A model generated the notes under the pieces. The model saw only the letters and a list, made by a program, of their open reading frames with translations. It was not told the origin of the DNA and did not search any database. The translations under genes and the position numbers were made by a program. Source: Dyadobacter psychrotolerans (lineage in GTDB: Bacteria > Bacteroidota > Bacteroidia > Cytophagales > Spirosomataceae). Taken from it: a stretch of DNA of 64,000 nt. Position 1 is the stretch's first letter. Each line of letters starts with the position of its first letter. Location of the stretch: assembly GCF_004349265.1 (NCBI RefSeq), contig NZ_SMFL01000016.1, positions 62,001-126,000 of the forward strand, in the 5' to 3' direction. Shown piece by piece: positions 1 to 8,638 of the stretch.

Positions 1-21
1 TTATCAGATATCAAGAGAAAT

Positions 22-444
22 TTATCTCGTATTGGGATGTAGGCAGTGTTGCCAGTAGTCGATAATGATCTTGACCTGACCTTTATAAGAAGCAAAATTG
101 CTGAGTTTTTTATAAAAACCCTGTATGGTTGAATTATACGCAGCATCAACGATCTGCGGGTTGTCGGCAGTACTCAGGAAGACGAACGGGATTGCTTTTT
201 TCTTTAAATAGGCATTTGCATCAATACGCTCACGAAGTTCAAGACCATTCATTACCGGCATATTGATGTCACAAAGAATTAGAAATGGCTGCTCCTGAGT
301 CGTTTCAAGATACAAAAGTGCTTCAAGACCGTTTTCAAAAAAAACTAACCGGTTAGGTATACCCAATTCTGAAATTGCGGTTTTTAGCAAAAATTGGTCA
401 TCAGTATCGTCTTCAATAGCAATAATGGGCCCTTTCAGTGACAT
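22..444 (-). CDS. Single-domain response regulator (CheY-like receiver)
   Basis: This 140-residue protein is a lone receiver domain with no output domain. The acidic pair follows the first strand (IAIEDDTDD, residues 8-16), the likely phospho-acceptor is Asp59 in CDINMP, a Ser/Thr follows in FLSTAD, and a conserved-type lysine lies in FYKK. Such stand-alone receivers usually relay a phosphate or act by protein contact and are common in Cytophagales. No histidine kinase is adjacent, so its partner is unknown. A weak promoter-like sequence lies just upstream. Family is clear; role is not. Confidence 0.9.
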   Translation of the reverse strand: MSLKGPIIAIEDDTDDQFLLKTAISELGIPNRLVFFENGLEALLYLETTQEQPFLILCDINMPVMNGLELRERIDANAYLKKKAIPFVFLSTADNPQIVDAAYNSTIQGFYKKLSNFASYKGQVKIIIDYWQHCLHPNTR

Positions 445-475
445 GCTTTGGTTTCAATTTAAAAAAGTCGCTGCG

Positions 476-506
476 CAAATATCACATTTATTCGAACCAT
501 TAACAA
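476..506 (-). promoter_or_regulatory. Possible promoter of the receiver-domain gene
   Basis: On the minus strand a TTG is followed after 20 bases by GATATTTG, one mismatch from the Bacteroidota -7 consensus TAnnTTTG. It lies about 30 bases before the start codon of the response-regulator gene. The rest of the 445-623 gap shows nothing else clear. Confidence 0.35.
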
Positions 507-623
507 TTACTTTAAACCGGTAACACATTACCTGAGAATGAAATTACAAGATTAGAAAAAGACTAAATTCACTTACGACCTAATGTTTTGAACCGATGTT
601 TCAGTCATTGTACAAAACAGCTT

Positions 624-1523
624 TTACAATTGTTTACTCAGCATTTCGAGTTCCTCATTTTCGGGAGTTTTACTATCGATTCCATTTTCCGGAATACTGA
701 TTTTAGCTGTCCAAGCTATCGCGTTTAAAACCAGCTTTCTAAAATTATCGTCTTTCCAGTTCGCGTGTACATGTCCTCCCGTAAACCCGAAACCTCTGCC
801 ACCATCTGTCCGCTCAAAAGTCCAGGCTAAAACCTGAGGCTGTTTATCAACCAAAACTGCCTGACGTACATATTGATTATTTGAATGTGTTCCTTCTTCA
901 CGGTTCAGAGTAGAATCCGGAGGAAGTGTTTTCAAAATGGGTGTGATTCCCTTCATCCCCTTTGAAAACCGCATGTGATAGTACCATTCATCCCTAACGC
1001 TAAATGGCTTTAAACCCTTTGCTACGGGGTGATCCGGAAAACTTTCAAAGCTCGCTGTCCAAACCGGGTTCACCGACCAGTCTGTTTCAAAATAACCTCC
1101 AATCCACTTTAAAGAGTATTTCTGCCCCAATTCCTTTGGTATTTCCAGCGTAAAATGGAGCATCGCAATCCCTACATCTTTGGTTAATATTTTATCCAGT
1201 TGTTCCAAATATGGCATCAGCATATGATCGCCGCCTCCATCGCAAAAAATGACGACTGCATCCGCCTGATCAAACACAGAACTATCTTTCGGCCAGCCGT
1301 TTTCGCATACAATTGTCTGCACATCCGGGAAGCTTTCCTTAATCTTTTGAGACATAAGTTTACTCCCTCCATTATGTTCATGCTCACCTTTTCCATGGCT
1401 ATCGGGCCCGGCAATGAAGACAACTTTTTTAAAATCAGACTGTTTTTTATTTTGTCCGAAAATGTGAACGGTCGTGATCAAAAACAGAATAGCTAAACAA
1501 ATAATTTTTCCGTACTTGTCCAT
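624..1523 (-). CDS. ThuA-like domain protein, secreted
   Basis: This 299-residue protein starts with a signal peptide (hydrophobic residues 8-22, cleavage probably after FGQ) followed by a ThuA-like glutamine-amidotransferase-type fold: FIAGPDSHGKGEHEHNGG near residue 37 and an aspartate/glycine-rich VVIFCDGGGDHML turn near residue 91. The C-terminal part carries VLAWTFERTDGGRGFGFTGG, typical of ThuA-type proteins. ThuA proteins are linked to sugar (trehalose or related) use, but the biochemical activity of most homologues is unknown. It probably acts in the periplasm. It stands alone between two unrelated genes. Confidence 0.85.
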   Translation of the reverse strand: MDKYGKIICLAILFLITTVHIFGQNKKQSDFKKVVFIAGPDSHGKGEHEHNGGSKLMSQKIKESFPDVQTIVCENGWPKDSSVFDQADAVVIFCDGGGDHMLMPYLEQLDKILTKDVGIAMLHFTLEIPKELGQKYSLKWIGGYFETDWSVNPVWTASFESFPDHPVAKGLKPFSVRDEWYYHMRFSKGMKGITPILKTLPPDSTLNREEGTHSNNQYVRQAVLVDKQPQVLAWTFERTDGGRGFGFTGGHVHANWKDDNFRKLVLNAIAWTAKISIPENGIDSKTPENEELEMLSKQL

Positions 1524-1658
1524 ACTTGCCGCACTTTAAGTTATTTCAAGAATTATCTTGCAGATATTAATTTCTCAGGACAAAAATTAAGCCAGTTTGT
1601 GATCCTGATTCTTTCCTTGTATTCAGGTACCGCGATTAGCTGAGTAAGTAAAATAAAA

Positions 1659-1691
1659 AAGGTGCATGAAATTAATTTTTCCATGCACCTT
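1659..1691 (-). terminator. Rho-independent terminator after the 163-residue protein gene
   Basis: A perfect 10-bp stem, AAGGTGCATG with CATGCACCTT, encloses a 13-base loop. On the minus strand the stem is followed by a T-rich run (TTTTTTATTTT). It lies 36 bases beyond the stop of the leftward gene 1727-2218. Confidence 0.8.
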
Positions 1692-1726
1692 AAAAATGAT
1701 TATTCTGTCAACCTGAGCATATCTCA

Positions 1727-2218
1727 TCAAGCCACATTCCTCAAATGTCTTACGAGCGGATCCCCGCCATAATTTTCCCAAAGTCCTGCAACTATATTTC
1801 TTTCCAAAACACTATGAGGCTTGAAGTCAATTACAATCTCCCCATCATTGATCCTTGTGCGAAAATACTGTGCGTAACGCTCAGACATCACTGAACCAGT
1901 CAGAGCTCTTACGCCCCCGTCATTCAGGTCCGCAGCCACCATAAGTGCCACACCGGGGAAGGAAATATATTTACCTAGAGTATTGATTGCGTCTGAAATT
2001 GTAACACAAGTTTTATCCTTATCAATACTTGTAAAGTTTATTTGCGGGCTGTGCGGGTTATATAATTTCTCCTGAGTTTCCTCAGACATGATTAGCGTAA
2101 TTTCTTCGGGTGTATAACCCAGTTCAATTAAAATATGGAAGGCATTCTCAGCGTCCTCCCGGGTTGCAAAAATACCAGTCACTGTGCAGGTATCTTGCGT
2201 GTTGTAGTTTGTTTCCAT
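1727..2218 (-). CDS. Hypothetical protein with an N-terminal stress-protein-like (GSP17M/DUF1269-type) module
   Basis: This is a 163-residue soluble protein with no signal peptide. The N-terminus (CTVTGIFATREDAENAFH, then LGYTPEEITLIMSEE) resembles the ferredoxin-like module of general-stress-protein 17M/DUF1269-type proteins, in which a short beta strand is followed by a helix that reads sequence 'EDAExA'. The middle has a glycine-rich stretch (FPGVALMVAADLNDGG) without strong membrane character. The C-terminus (FKPHSVLERNIVAGLWENYGG) is not recognised. A clear terminator follows. The assignment to the stress family is by eye only. Confidence 0.6.
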   Translation of the reverse strand: METNYNTQDTCTVTGIFATREDAENAFHILIELGYTPEEITLIMSEETQEKLYNPHSPQINFTSIDKDKTCVTISDAINTLGKYISFPGVALMVAADLNDGGVRALTGSVMSERYAQYFRTRINDGEIVIDFKPHSVLERNIVAGLWENYGGDPLVRHLRNVA

Positions 2219-2492
2219 ATTCCTTGTTGATAAAATGTTTTGAAAAGTATTAGGCTTTTAAAATGTTTAATAAGAATTGTTCCACAACTTACCGGAATAG
2301 GACAATAGCTTTTAGAGAAACTTTACCAAATTTTGATATATATACGGTGGTTACAACCGTAGCATCAATTCCTCATTTTGTTGGAAGTCTGTCTGTTAAA
2401 AGGAAAGTGCGGTTAAAAACAAAAAGACAGGGACTAAGAGTAATCCGAAATACAGATCTGCTTATATGTAGAAATTGATTAAACAAACTGAT

Positions 2493-3272
2493 ATGTTAAA
2501 CTCCATCCGATTAAAACAATTATTGATAGGTGTTATGCTGATAATCGGCGCTGGCAATTCGCTTTATGCACAAACAGGAGTCGGGACAAAACCGCCCAAA
2601 GGTGCAGAGCTTTACATGGATGGCAGCCGTAAGATGCTTGATGAAAAATGGATTTATTGGGAAGGTCCTCGTTTTTCGGCCAAACCTCCGATTAAATGGA
2701 CCGTCGTCAAGGATCCGGTCGATGCGGGCACTGTCATTAACTGTAACGATCCGGCATCCGCTGGCGGCCTTTATGGTTCAGCGGATATTGTTACCAAAAA
2801 GCAGTTCCGCGATTTTCGTGCACATGTTGAATTTTTTATTACAAAAAAAGGAGGGAACAGCGGTGTTTACCTTCAAAACCGCTATGAAATTCAGGTACTT
2901 GATGGCGATACGACTTCTCACGGTATGGCGGCAGTAATTAATGAATCCAAATCACCATATTACGCTTACAACGGAATCGGCAAGTGGAATTCTTATGATA
3001 TCCTCTTTCGCGCTGCCCGTTTTAAAGATGGAAAACTGGTTGAAAAACCATTGGTAACTTTATACTTCAACGGCAAAAAAGTACACTCCAATCATGCCAT
3101 CAGCCAGGTTTGGGGTGGGCCAAATTCAGGAATTGATGGCGGAAACGAAGGCGGAAAAGGGATTACCGACAGACCGGGTGGACTGAAATTGCAATCGGAG
3201 GGACATGACGTTTTGTACCGGAATATCTGGATTAAAGAAGAAGATCTCAAAAAAGCGGATACAAATTTTTAA
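2493..3272 (+). CDS. DUF1080 (3-keto-disaccharide hydrolase-type) secreted protein
   Basis: The ATG at 2493 gives a good signal peptide (MLNSIRLKQLLIGVMLIIGA, cut near LYAQ). The frame can be opened at a TTG at 2475 but that adds only six residues. The mature protein has the DUF1080 concanavalin-like fold: FRDFRAHVEFFITKKGGNSG followed by VYLQNRYEIQVLD, and GGPNSGIDGG and GGLKLQSEGHDVLYRNIWIK near the C-terminus. The family acts on oxidised disaccharides or other glycosides in Bacteroidota and Planctomycetes; the substrate here is unknown. Length, about 259 residues, is normal. Confidence 0.88.
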   Translation: MLNSIRLKQLLIGVMLIIGAGNSLYAQTGVGTKPPKGAELYMDGSRKMLDEKWIYWEGPRFSAKPPIKWTVVKDPVDAGTVINCNDPASAGGLYGSADIVTKKQFRDFRAHVEFFITKKGGNSGVYLQNRYEIQVLDGDTTSHGMAAVINESKSPYYAYNGIGKWNSYDILFRAARFKDGKLVEKPLVTLYFNGKKVHSNHAISQVWGGPNSGIDGGNEGGKGITDRPGGLKLQSEGHDVLYRNIWIKEEDLKKADTNF

Positions 3273-3380
3273 AAACTTTGATTGAAAACTCTCACGAAAC
3301 TGCTGTTTTCAATGCGATAATTTAAATTCTCACAATTCCTTAAATATGATTTAATTGCATCACAGCAAATTCAGGATGTC

Positions 3381-4256
3381 ATGCAATACAGAGTAGTTTT
3401 TGATTTTGAAGTAACATTTACAAACGGTGGAGGTATCCAGGGCCAGGACTTCCGGCTGGACATTGAAGGTGAAAACATTTCTGACAGCGCCCTGACTAGT
3501 TACATTATTGAGGATCTGCGACTTTTGATGGTGGATCAGGTTCGGATTCTCAATAAATTTTATATTCAGGAAAAACACAAAAGACAAATAACCGATCCGT
3601 TGCAAACCGGGCAATTGATCGATTTGAGCCATACCATTTTTAATGGTCTTATAACCTACAAAGGTCTTCCCGCACCGGTCATTTGCGATTTCCTCAGCCG
3701 TCAGGATTCAGAAGGAAAATACGAAGAAGGAACTACTTTTCAGATTGGAAAAATTGAGATGGTAAGCAATACCGGCACCTACATAGATTGCCCTTTTCAC
3801 AGATTTGAACACGGAACTGATTTATCTCAAACCGCTCTGGAATCTTTTGCCAATCTGGCGGCAATAACAATTGAGGCAAAAGACATATTGGAAATTGGTC
3901 CTGAATATTTTATTAACCAGGATTTAACCGGAAAGGCAGTGCTTGTCAACACGGGTTGGTCGGCCCACTGGAATACGGATCATTATTTTGAGAATCACCC
4001 TTTTCTCACAAGTGAGGCCGCGCAGTACCTGGCTGAACGTCAGGTTAAACTCGTAGGTATCGATAGTCACAATATAGATGACACAAGAGCCAACAAAAGA
4101 CCCGTTCATACCATTTTACTTGGTTCAGGGATCCTGATTGTTGAACATTTGTGCAACCTGGACAAGCTTCCTGACAGCAATTATCTGTTCAGTGCCGTTC
4201 CGCCAAAGTTTAAAGGTGTCGGCACCTTTCCGGTAAGGGCTTTTGCAACCTTGTAA
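3381..4256 (+). CDS. Cyclase-family (kynurenine-formamidase-like) protein with an extra N-terminal domain
   Basis: The last 220 residues are a cyclase-family (PF04199-type) hydrolase: LIDLSHTIFNGLITYKGLPAP, a metal-site region NTGTYIDCPFHRF near residue 130, VLVNTGWSAHW and VGIDSHNIDD. In the usual motif HxGTHxDxPxH the first and second histidines are here Asn and Tyr, while Asp and the last His remain. About 70 residues precede this domain (VVFDFEVTFTNGGGIQGQDF through EKHKR) and look like a separate small domain that I associate with stand-alone proteins near cyclases in actinobacteria. The gene is followed 38 bases later by the serine hydrolase. Substrate not known. Confidence 0.82.
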   Translation: MQYRVVFDFEVTFTNGGGIQGQDFRLDIEGENISDSALTSYIIEDLRLLMVDQVRILNKFYIQEKHKRQITDPLQTGQLIDLSHTIFNGLITYKGLPAPVICDFLSRQDSEGKYEEGTTFQIGKIEMVSNTGTYIDCPFHRFEHGTDLSQTALESFANLAAITIEAKDILEIGPEYFINQDLTGKAVLVNTGWSAHWNTDHYFENHPFLTSEAAQYLAERQVKLVGIDSHNIDDTRANKRPVHTILLGSGILIVEHLCNLDKLPDSNYLFSAVPPKFKGVGTFPVRAFATL

Positions 4257-4294
4257 TCTATCCAGGCGCAAATCCTTAAACAATAAACATCTGC

Positions 4295-5626
4295 ATGAGA
4301 AATAAAATTTTACTCACGTTCGCAATCTGCACATCGATTGCCTTTACAAGCTTTGGACAAAATTTCAACAAAGCAAAACTGGACAGCCTCTTTGATATTC
4401 TATCTCAAAAGGACAAAGCCATGGTCAGTGTGGCTATTTCTAAAAACAATGCGGTGATTTACCAGAGAGCAATAGGTTTCGCATCCATCAATTCAACAGA
4501 AAAAACTCCGGCAACTACCAAAACCCGCTACCGTATAGGCTCAATTTCCAAGACTTTTACGGCTACAATGGTTTTTCAGCTGATCGATGCAGGTAAACTT
4601 AAACTGACCGACAAGTTATCTGCCTTCTTTCCAACCATCCCGAACGCCGATAAAATTACAGTTGACATATTGCTAAGTCACCGCAGCGGCCTGCATAATT
4701 TCACAACCGGACCGGGGTTTATGCAATACATGACCCAGCCAAAAACACAGGCAGAGAACATTGAGTTATTCGTTTCTCAAAAGCCTGATTTTGAGCCAGG
4801 TGCCAAATTTGAGTACAGCAACACGAATTACAATTTGCTCGGATACATCGTCGAAAAAATTACGAAGAAAAGCTATTCAGAAAATCTCAACGAGCGCATC
4901 GTATCAAAACTAAATCTGAAAGAAACCTATTATGGGGGAAAAACAGATTTGACAAAAAATGAGAGTTATTCTTACAAACCCATGGGATACTGGATTCAGC
5001 AGCCCGAGACTGACATGAGCGTTCCGGGAGGATCCGGTGCAATCGTTTCAACGCCTGCGGAAATGACTACTTTCATCACATCCCTTTTCGCCGGCAAACT
5101 GGTTTCAAAAGCAAGTCTCGAACAAATGAAAACCTTGCAGGACGGTTATGGAAAAGGCATGTTCACTGTTCCTTTCGGACCAAAAACGGGATATGGCCAC
5201 AACGGTTCTATCGATGGATTTGTCTCTAATCTATACTATTTCCCTGAGGACGAGGTGGCTTTTGCCATCTGCTCAAATGGCGTTTCTTATCCGCTAAACA
5301 GCATATTGCTGGCAATGCTGAGCAGTTATTATAATTTTCCATTCGTCATTCCAACATTTAAAAGCATATCTGTAAAATCCGAAGAGCTTGACAAGTACCT
5401 GGGTGTTTACTCCGGCCCGGCGATACCAGTCAAAATCACAATTGCAAAAAATGAAAACGGGCTTACCGGACAGGCAACGGGCCAGGGCGCATTTCCTTTA
5501 ACACCTACTGAACCAAACGTATTTGCCTTTGAGGCAGCAGGAATTGTTATTGTTTTTGATACTTCAAAAAATGAGCTAACTTTAAAACAAGGGGTAGGAA
5601 ACTTTGTAATGAAAAAGGAACAATAA
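4295..5626 (+). CDS. Serine hydrolase, class C beta-lactamase/PBP4* type, secreted
   Basis: A signal peptide (residues 1-21, ending SFGQ) leads into a beta-lactamase-fold serine hydrolase. The three catalytic motifs are visible: SxxK at Ser83-Ile-Ser-Lys86, YxN at Tyr174-Ser-Asn176, and HNG in GYGHNGSIDGF near residue 298. A small C-terminal domain (from about residue 365, YLGVYSG) is like the lipocalin-type tail seen in these proteins. Such enzymes act as D-aminopeptidases, esterases or peptidoglycan hydrolases in the periplasm. True beta-lactamase activity is not implied. Length of 443 residues is normal. Confidence 0.9.
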   Translation: MRNKILLTFAICTSIAFTSFGQNFNKAKLDSLFDILSQKDKAMVSVAISKNNAVIYQRAIGFASINSTEKTPATTKTRYRIGSISKTFTATMVFQLIDAGKLKLTDKLSAFFPTIPNADKITVDILLSHRSGLHNFTTGPGFMQYMTQPKTQAENIELFVSQKPDFEPGAKFEYSNTNYNLLGYIVEKITKKSYSENLNERIVSKLNLKETYYGGKTDLTKNESYSYKPMGYWIQQPETDMSVPGGSGAIVSTPAEMTTFITSLFAGKLVSKASLEQMKTLQDGYGKGMFTVPFGPKTGYGHNGSIDGFVSNLYYFPEDEVAFAICSNGVSYPLNSILLAMLSSYYNFPFVIPTFKSISVKSEELDKYLGVYSGPAIPVKITIAKNENGLTGQATGQGAFPLTPTEPNVFAFEAAGIVIVFDTSKNELTLKQGVGNFVMKKEQ

Positions 5627-5694
5627 GCCTTTCTCAATGCTTTAAGGAGGTTTTTGGCATAAAATTAGTGCTGTGAAAAGTAAACTTTACCTTT

Positions 5695-6459
5695 ATGATT
5701 GCAGAAAAGCTATGTTTATCCGGAAAAACGGCGCTGGTCACCGGTTCGAGCCAGGGCATTGGAAAAGGCATTGCCCTGGCTTTTGCCGAATATGGTGCAG
5801 ATGTCATCCTGCATTACAGAAAGGATGAAAATGAAGTACAGCAAGCGGCCTCAGAACTAAAAAAATTCAATGTTAAAGTTTATCCCGTTCAGGCTGATTT
5901 ATCTGAACCAGGCTCCGTTTCCAAACTTTCTGAGGCTGTTTTCGCTCAGGTTGACAAGGTGGACATTCTGGTTATCAACGCTTCTGTGCAGTTACCGGCT
6001 GTTTGGACTGAGGTTACCGAACAGGAGTTTGACACACAGGTTGATGTCAACTTAAAATCAACTTTCCTGCTTATGCAAAAATTTGCTCCCAAAATGATAG
6101 ACAATGGCTGGGGACGGATTGTTACCATCGGCAGTGTTCAGCAGATTAAACCTCATCCGAACATGATCGTGTATGCAGCTACCAAATCCGCTGTATTAAA
6201 CATGGTGCAAAACGTTGCGATGCAGCTGGCGGATAAAAACGTTACGGTCAACAATCTGGCACCTGGTGTAATTGACACGCCGCGAATCGGAGAAGAAGTT
6301 GGTGACAGTGAAGAGCGCATCAATAAACGCCTGGAAACGCCCGCCGGGAAAATTGGCTCACCGGAAGACTGCGCAGGTGTTGCCGTTTTACTTTGCTCGG
6401 AAGCAGGGAATTTTATAACCGGACAAAATATTTTTGTAGACGGTGGAATGAGTTTGTAA
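5695..6459 (+). CDS. Short-chain dehydrogenase/reductase (SDR)
   Basis: This is a 254-residue classical SDR. The cofactor motif TGSSQGIG is at residues 16-23, the NAG-equivalent is NAS at about 95, and the catalytic Ser147, Tyr160 and Lys164 are present (IGSVQQ, YAATK). The C-terminus ends NIFVDGGMSL as in FabG-like and glucose-dehydrogenase-like SDRs. It oxidises or reduces an alcohol/ketone with NAD(P)(H); the substrate cannot be told. It lies 24 bases before the cyclophilin gene and may be co-transcribed with it. Confidence 0.9.
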   Translation: MIAEKLCLSGKTALVTGSSQGIGKGIALAFAEYGADVILHYRKDENEVQQAASELKKFNVKVYPVQADLSEPGSVSKLSEAVFAQVDKVDILVINASVQLPAVWTEVTEQEFDTQVDVNLKSTFLLMQKFAPKMIDNGWGRIVTIGSVQQIKPHPNMIVYAATKSAVLNMVQNVAMQLADKNVTVNNLAPGVIDTPRIGEEVGDSEERINKRLETPAGKIGSPEDCAGVAVLLCSEAGNFITGQNIFVDGGMSL

Positions 6460-6483
6460 ATTGTCCAAAAAAATTCACTCCAT

Positions 6484-7074
6484 ATGATATACCGATTACT
6501 ATTACTTACCCTTTTCGCCACGGGATTTTCAGCTCATGCGCAAACAAACAAAAGTTATTCTGTTGGCCAGATCAAGACCAACATGGGCGAAATTCTTATA
6601 TTTCTTTATGACGAAACGCCAAATCACAAAGCGAGTTTTATCAAACTGGCCAAAGAGAATTACTGGGATACGCTTACATTTAACAGGGTGATCAAGGATT
6701 TTGTAGCACAAGGCGGCTGTCCGGATACACCAGCAGGTTTTTCTGATTCACCATATCTGCTAAAACCTGAGTTTAACAGCAAATTGCGTCACGTTTACGG
6801 AGCAGTTGGTGCAGGCCGGGACGATAACCCACAGATGCTTTCTGCCGGATGTCAGTTTTACGTTGTTCAGAATAAAAAAGGAATTGCCCGTCTGGATGAT
6901 AAGTATACCATTTTCGGACAGGTTTTTCAGGGTATGGATGTAATTGACCAGATTGTCAGCGTAAAAAAGGATTCAACGGATACGCCGCTTTCTCCCATTA
7001 CACTGGATGTAAACATTGTCTCAATGACTGAAAAACAAATCAAACAAAAGGGGTTTGATCCTGTTTTAAAATAA
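6484..7074 (+). CDS. Cyclophilin-type peptidyl-prolyl cis-trans isomerase, exported
   Basis: A signal peptide (MIYRLLLLTLFATGFSAHAQ) precedes a cyclophilin domain. Recognisable parts are LTFNRVIKDFVAQGGCPD (catalytic Arg in FNRVI), GAVGAGRDDNPQMLSAGCQFYV and KYTIFGQVFQGMDVIDQI. It should catalyse proline isomerisation in the periplasm and assist folding of exported proteins. The 196-residue length is normal for a bacterial single-domain cyclophilin with leader. A bidirectional terminator follows. Confidence 0.93.
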   Translation: MIYRLLLLTLFATGFSAHAQTNKSYSVGQIKTNMGEILIFLYDETPNHKASFIKLAKENYWDTLTFNRVIKDFVAQGGCPDTPAGFSDSPYLLKPEFNSKLRHVYGAVGAGRDDNPQMLSAGCQFYVVQNKKGIARLDDKYTIFGQVFQGMDVIDQIVSVKKDSTDTPLSPITLDVNIVSMTEKQIKQKGFDPVLK

Positions 7075-7091
7075 TATACTTCATAAAACGA

Positions 7092-7126
7092 AAAAAATCC
7101 GGCCTGATCGCAAGCCGGATTTTTTT
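7092..7126. terminator. Bidirectional terminator between the cyclophilin and sorbosone-dehydrogenase-like genes
   Basis: The stem ATCCGGC/GCCGGAT (7097-7103 and 7114-7120) is extended by a run of A on the left and T on the right, so it can end transcription on both strands. It lies in the 64-base gap between convergent genes. Confidence 0.85.
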
Positions 7127-7138
7127 ATGTTCTACACC

Positions 7139-8419
7139 TTATTTTTTCTTGTAATCGATTTTAAATATCGTGCCGTTGAGATCGTCTGTAACATACAAAG
7201 AGCCATCCGGTCCCTGAGCTAGTCCGCATGGTCGATGCTGGATCGGCCCGGTTGGTTTTACGAGATCGGTCCCGGCAAAATTGTCTGCAAATATTTCCCA
7301 CTTCCCTGCTTTCCCATTTACAAAGGGAACAAATGCAACCAGATAACCTTTGTGAAGTTCGGCAGACTGGCTATGAAAGGCAATAAAAGCGCCGTTTTTG
7401 TAGCGGGCCGGGAAACTGTTGCCCGTATAGAACATCAATGCATTCGGACCTAAATGCGCCGGAAAAGCAACAAACGGATCAACTGCTTTTTCTCCCGAAG
7501 TCTTTTTGCCATCGCCTCCGTATTCGGGAGCAAGCATTTTTTTGTTTTGGAAATGATCGTAGTAAATATACGGCCAGCCTGCATCATCACCTTCTTTGAG
7601 CTTGTACAACGCCTCAGCCGGAAGTTCTGCGCTATGTTTTGGCGTATAATATTGCGGGTAAAAATCGTCGAATTTACCCCGGCCGTGAGCGGTTGCGTAA
7701 AGCGAATTTGTTTTTGTATCCCAGTCAATCCCAACAGCGTTTTTCACACCCGTTGCGTACCGAACACCATCAGAGAAGGTTTGTCCCGATTTTTCAGCGC
7801 TAAATTTCCAGATACCGCCGGCAGAGTCCAGAATCGTGCAAGGCGACATCCCCTTGCCTGAACCCGCCTGACGGCAGTTATCACTGTATGAACCTATGGT
7901 CACATAAATGTTCGACTTCCCGTCAATAGCCAGCGGCTTGGCATTATCGCGACCATGGTCAAGAAGACCGTCGATAATCTTCTCCGGTTTATCAAAATCT
8001 ATGATTTCTTCCTTTTCATTGAGCTTGTAGCGGTACACAGCCTTATTGGAAGAAGCGTACAGGTAACCATTTTTAATCATTATTCCTGTTCCCGGAAAAT
8101 CTCCGAACAGCTTTTGCTCGTCGATCGTACCATCCTTGTTGGTATCCCTTAACAAATAAATCCCTTTGCCATCTTTAAGTTTGGCGAGCTTAACATAAAT
8201 ATCTCCGTTTTTAGCGACAGCAATATGCCGGGTTGCTCCCATATCAGTTCCAAGAATTTTGGCAGAAAATCCGACCGGCAGTTTAATTTCCTTTGCATCG
8301 ACCGGCATCAGGTTAGAAGCAACCGGAAGTTTCTCTGGCTGGGTTTTTAGAAGATAAAAGCCGGTGAGCCCTGTAACGATGAGCGCCGCCGATGTTAACT
8401 GTAAAAATTGTCTTCGCAT
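7139..8419 (-). CDS. Sorbosone-dehydrogenase-like PQQ-type beta-propeller protein
   Basis: This 426-residue protein has an N-terminal export/anchor segment (residues 1-26) and a beta-propeller resembling L-sorbosone dehydrogenases and other PQQ-dependent sugar dehydrogenases: IKLPVGFSAKILGTDMGATRH, VTIGSYSDNCRQAG, RYATGVKNAVGIDWD, and a closing HRPCGLAQGPDGSLYVTDD. It probably oxidises a sugar or aldose in the periplasm with PQQ; cofactor and substrate are inferred from family only. The gene is alone, with divergent transcription toward the acidic protein. Confidence 0.85.
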   Translation of the reverse strand: MRRQFLQLTSAALIVTGLTGFYLLKTQPEKLPVASNLMPVDAKEIKLPVGFSAKILGTDMGATRHIAVAKNGDIYVKLAKLKDGKGIYLLRDTNKDGTIDEQKLFGDFPGTGIMIKNGYLYASSNKAVYRYKLNEKEEIIDFDKPEKIIDGLLDHGRDNAKPLAIDGKSNIYVTIGSYSDNCRQAGSGKGMSPCTILDSAGGIWKFSAEKSGQTFSDGVRYATGVKNAVGIDWDTKTNSLYATAHGRGKFDDFYPQYYTPKHSAELPAEALYKLKEGDDAGWPYIYYDHFQNKKMLAPEYGGDGKKTSGEKAVDPFVAFPAHLGPNALMFYTGNSFPARYKNGAFIAFHSQSAELHKGYLVAFVPFVNGKAGKWEIFADNFAGTDLVKPTGPIQHRPCGLAQGPDGSLYVTDDLNGTIFKIDYKKK

Positions 8420-8502
8420 GAAATAAAAAATGGATGAATAACTGAAATGATATTTCCTTTGATGTAAAGTAAATAGAACACATGTTAATACTCAGATCAT
8501 TG

Positions 8503-8510
8503 CAAACATA
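8503..8510 (-). promoter_or_regulatory. -7 element-like site of the sorbosone-dehydrogenase-like gene
   Basis: The minus strand reads TATGTTTG, an exact match to the Bacteroidota TAnnTTTG element, 84 bases before the start codon. No good TTG lies at the expected distance upstream, so support is partial. Confidence 0.35.
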
Positions 8511-8517
8511 TTTTAAG

Positions 8518-8550
8518 ATCGATAAAAATTTGGAATGATTTTTTATCGAT
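8518..8550. repeat. 11-bp inverted repeat in a divergent intergenic region
   Basis: ATCGATAAAAA at 8518-8528 is perfectly complementary to TTTTTATCGAT at 8540-8550 across an 11-base spacer. It sits between the divergent genes ending at 8419 and starting at 8639 and could be an operator or an RNA hairpin. There is no gene in 8420-8638. Confidence 0.5.
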
Positions 8551-8638
8551 TCCCCTATACAATTCGTAAAGCTTAGGTTAAATTGCAGCCTAAATCTTAA
8601 CTTCTATAAAATATTATTCAACTAAAATCTGAAACAAT

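Noticed and set aside
2263..2478. 71-residue rightward frame before the DUF1080 gene
   Set aside because: Basic, without recognisable motif or hydrophobic core, and in the region expected to hold the promoter of the next gene. It looks like chance.
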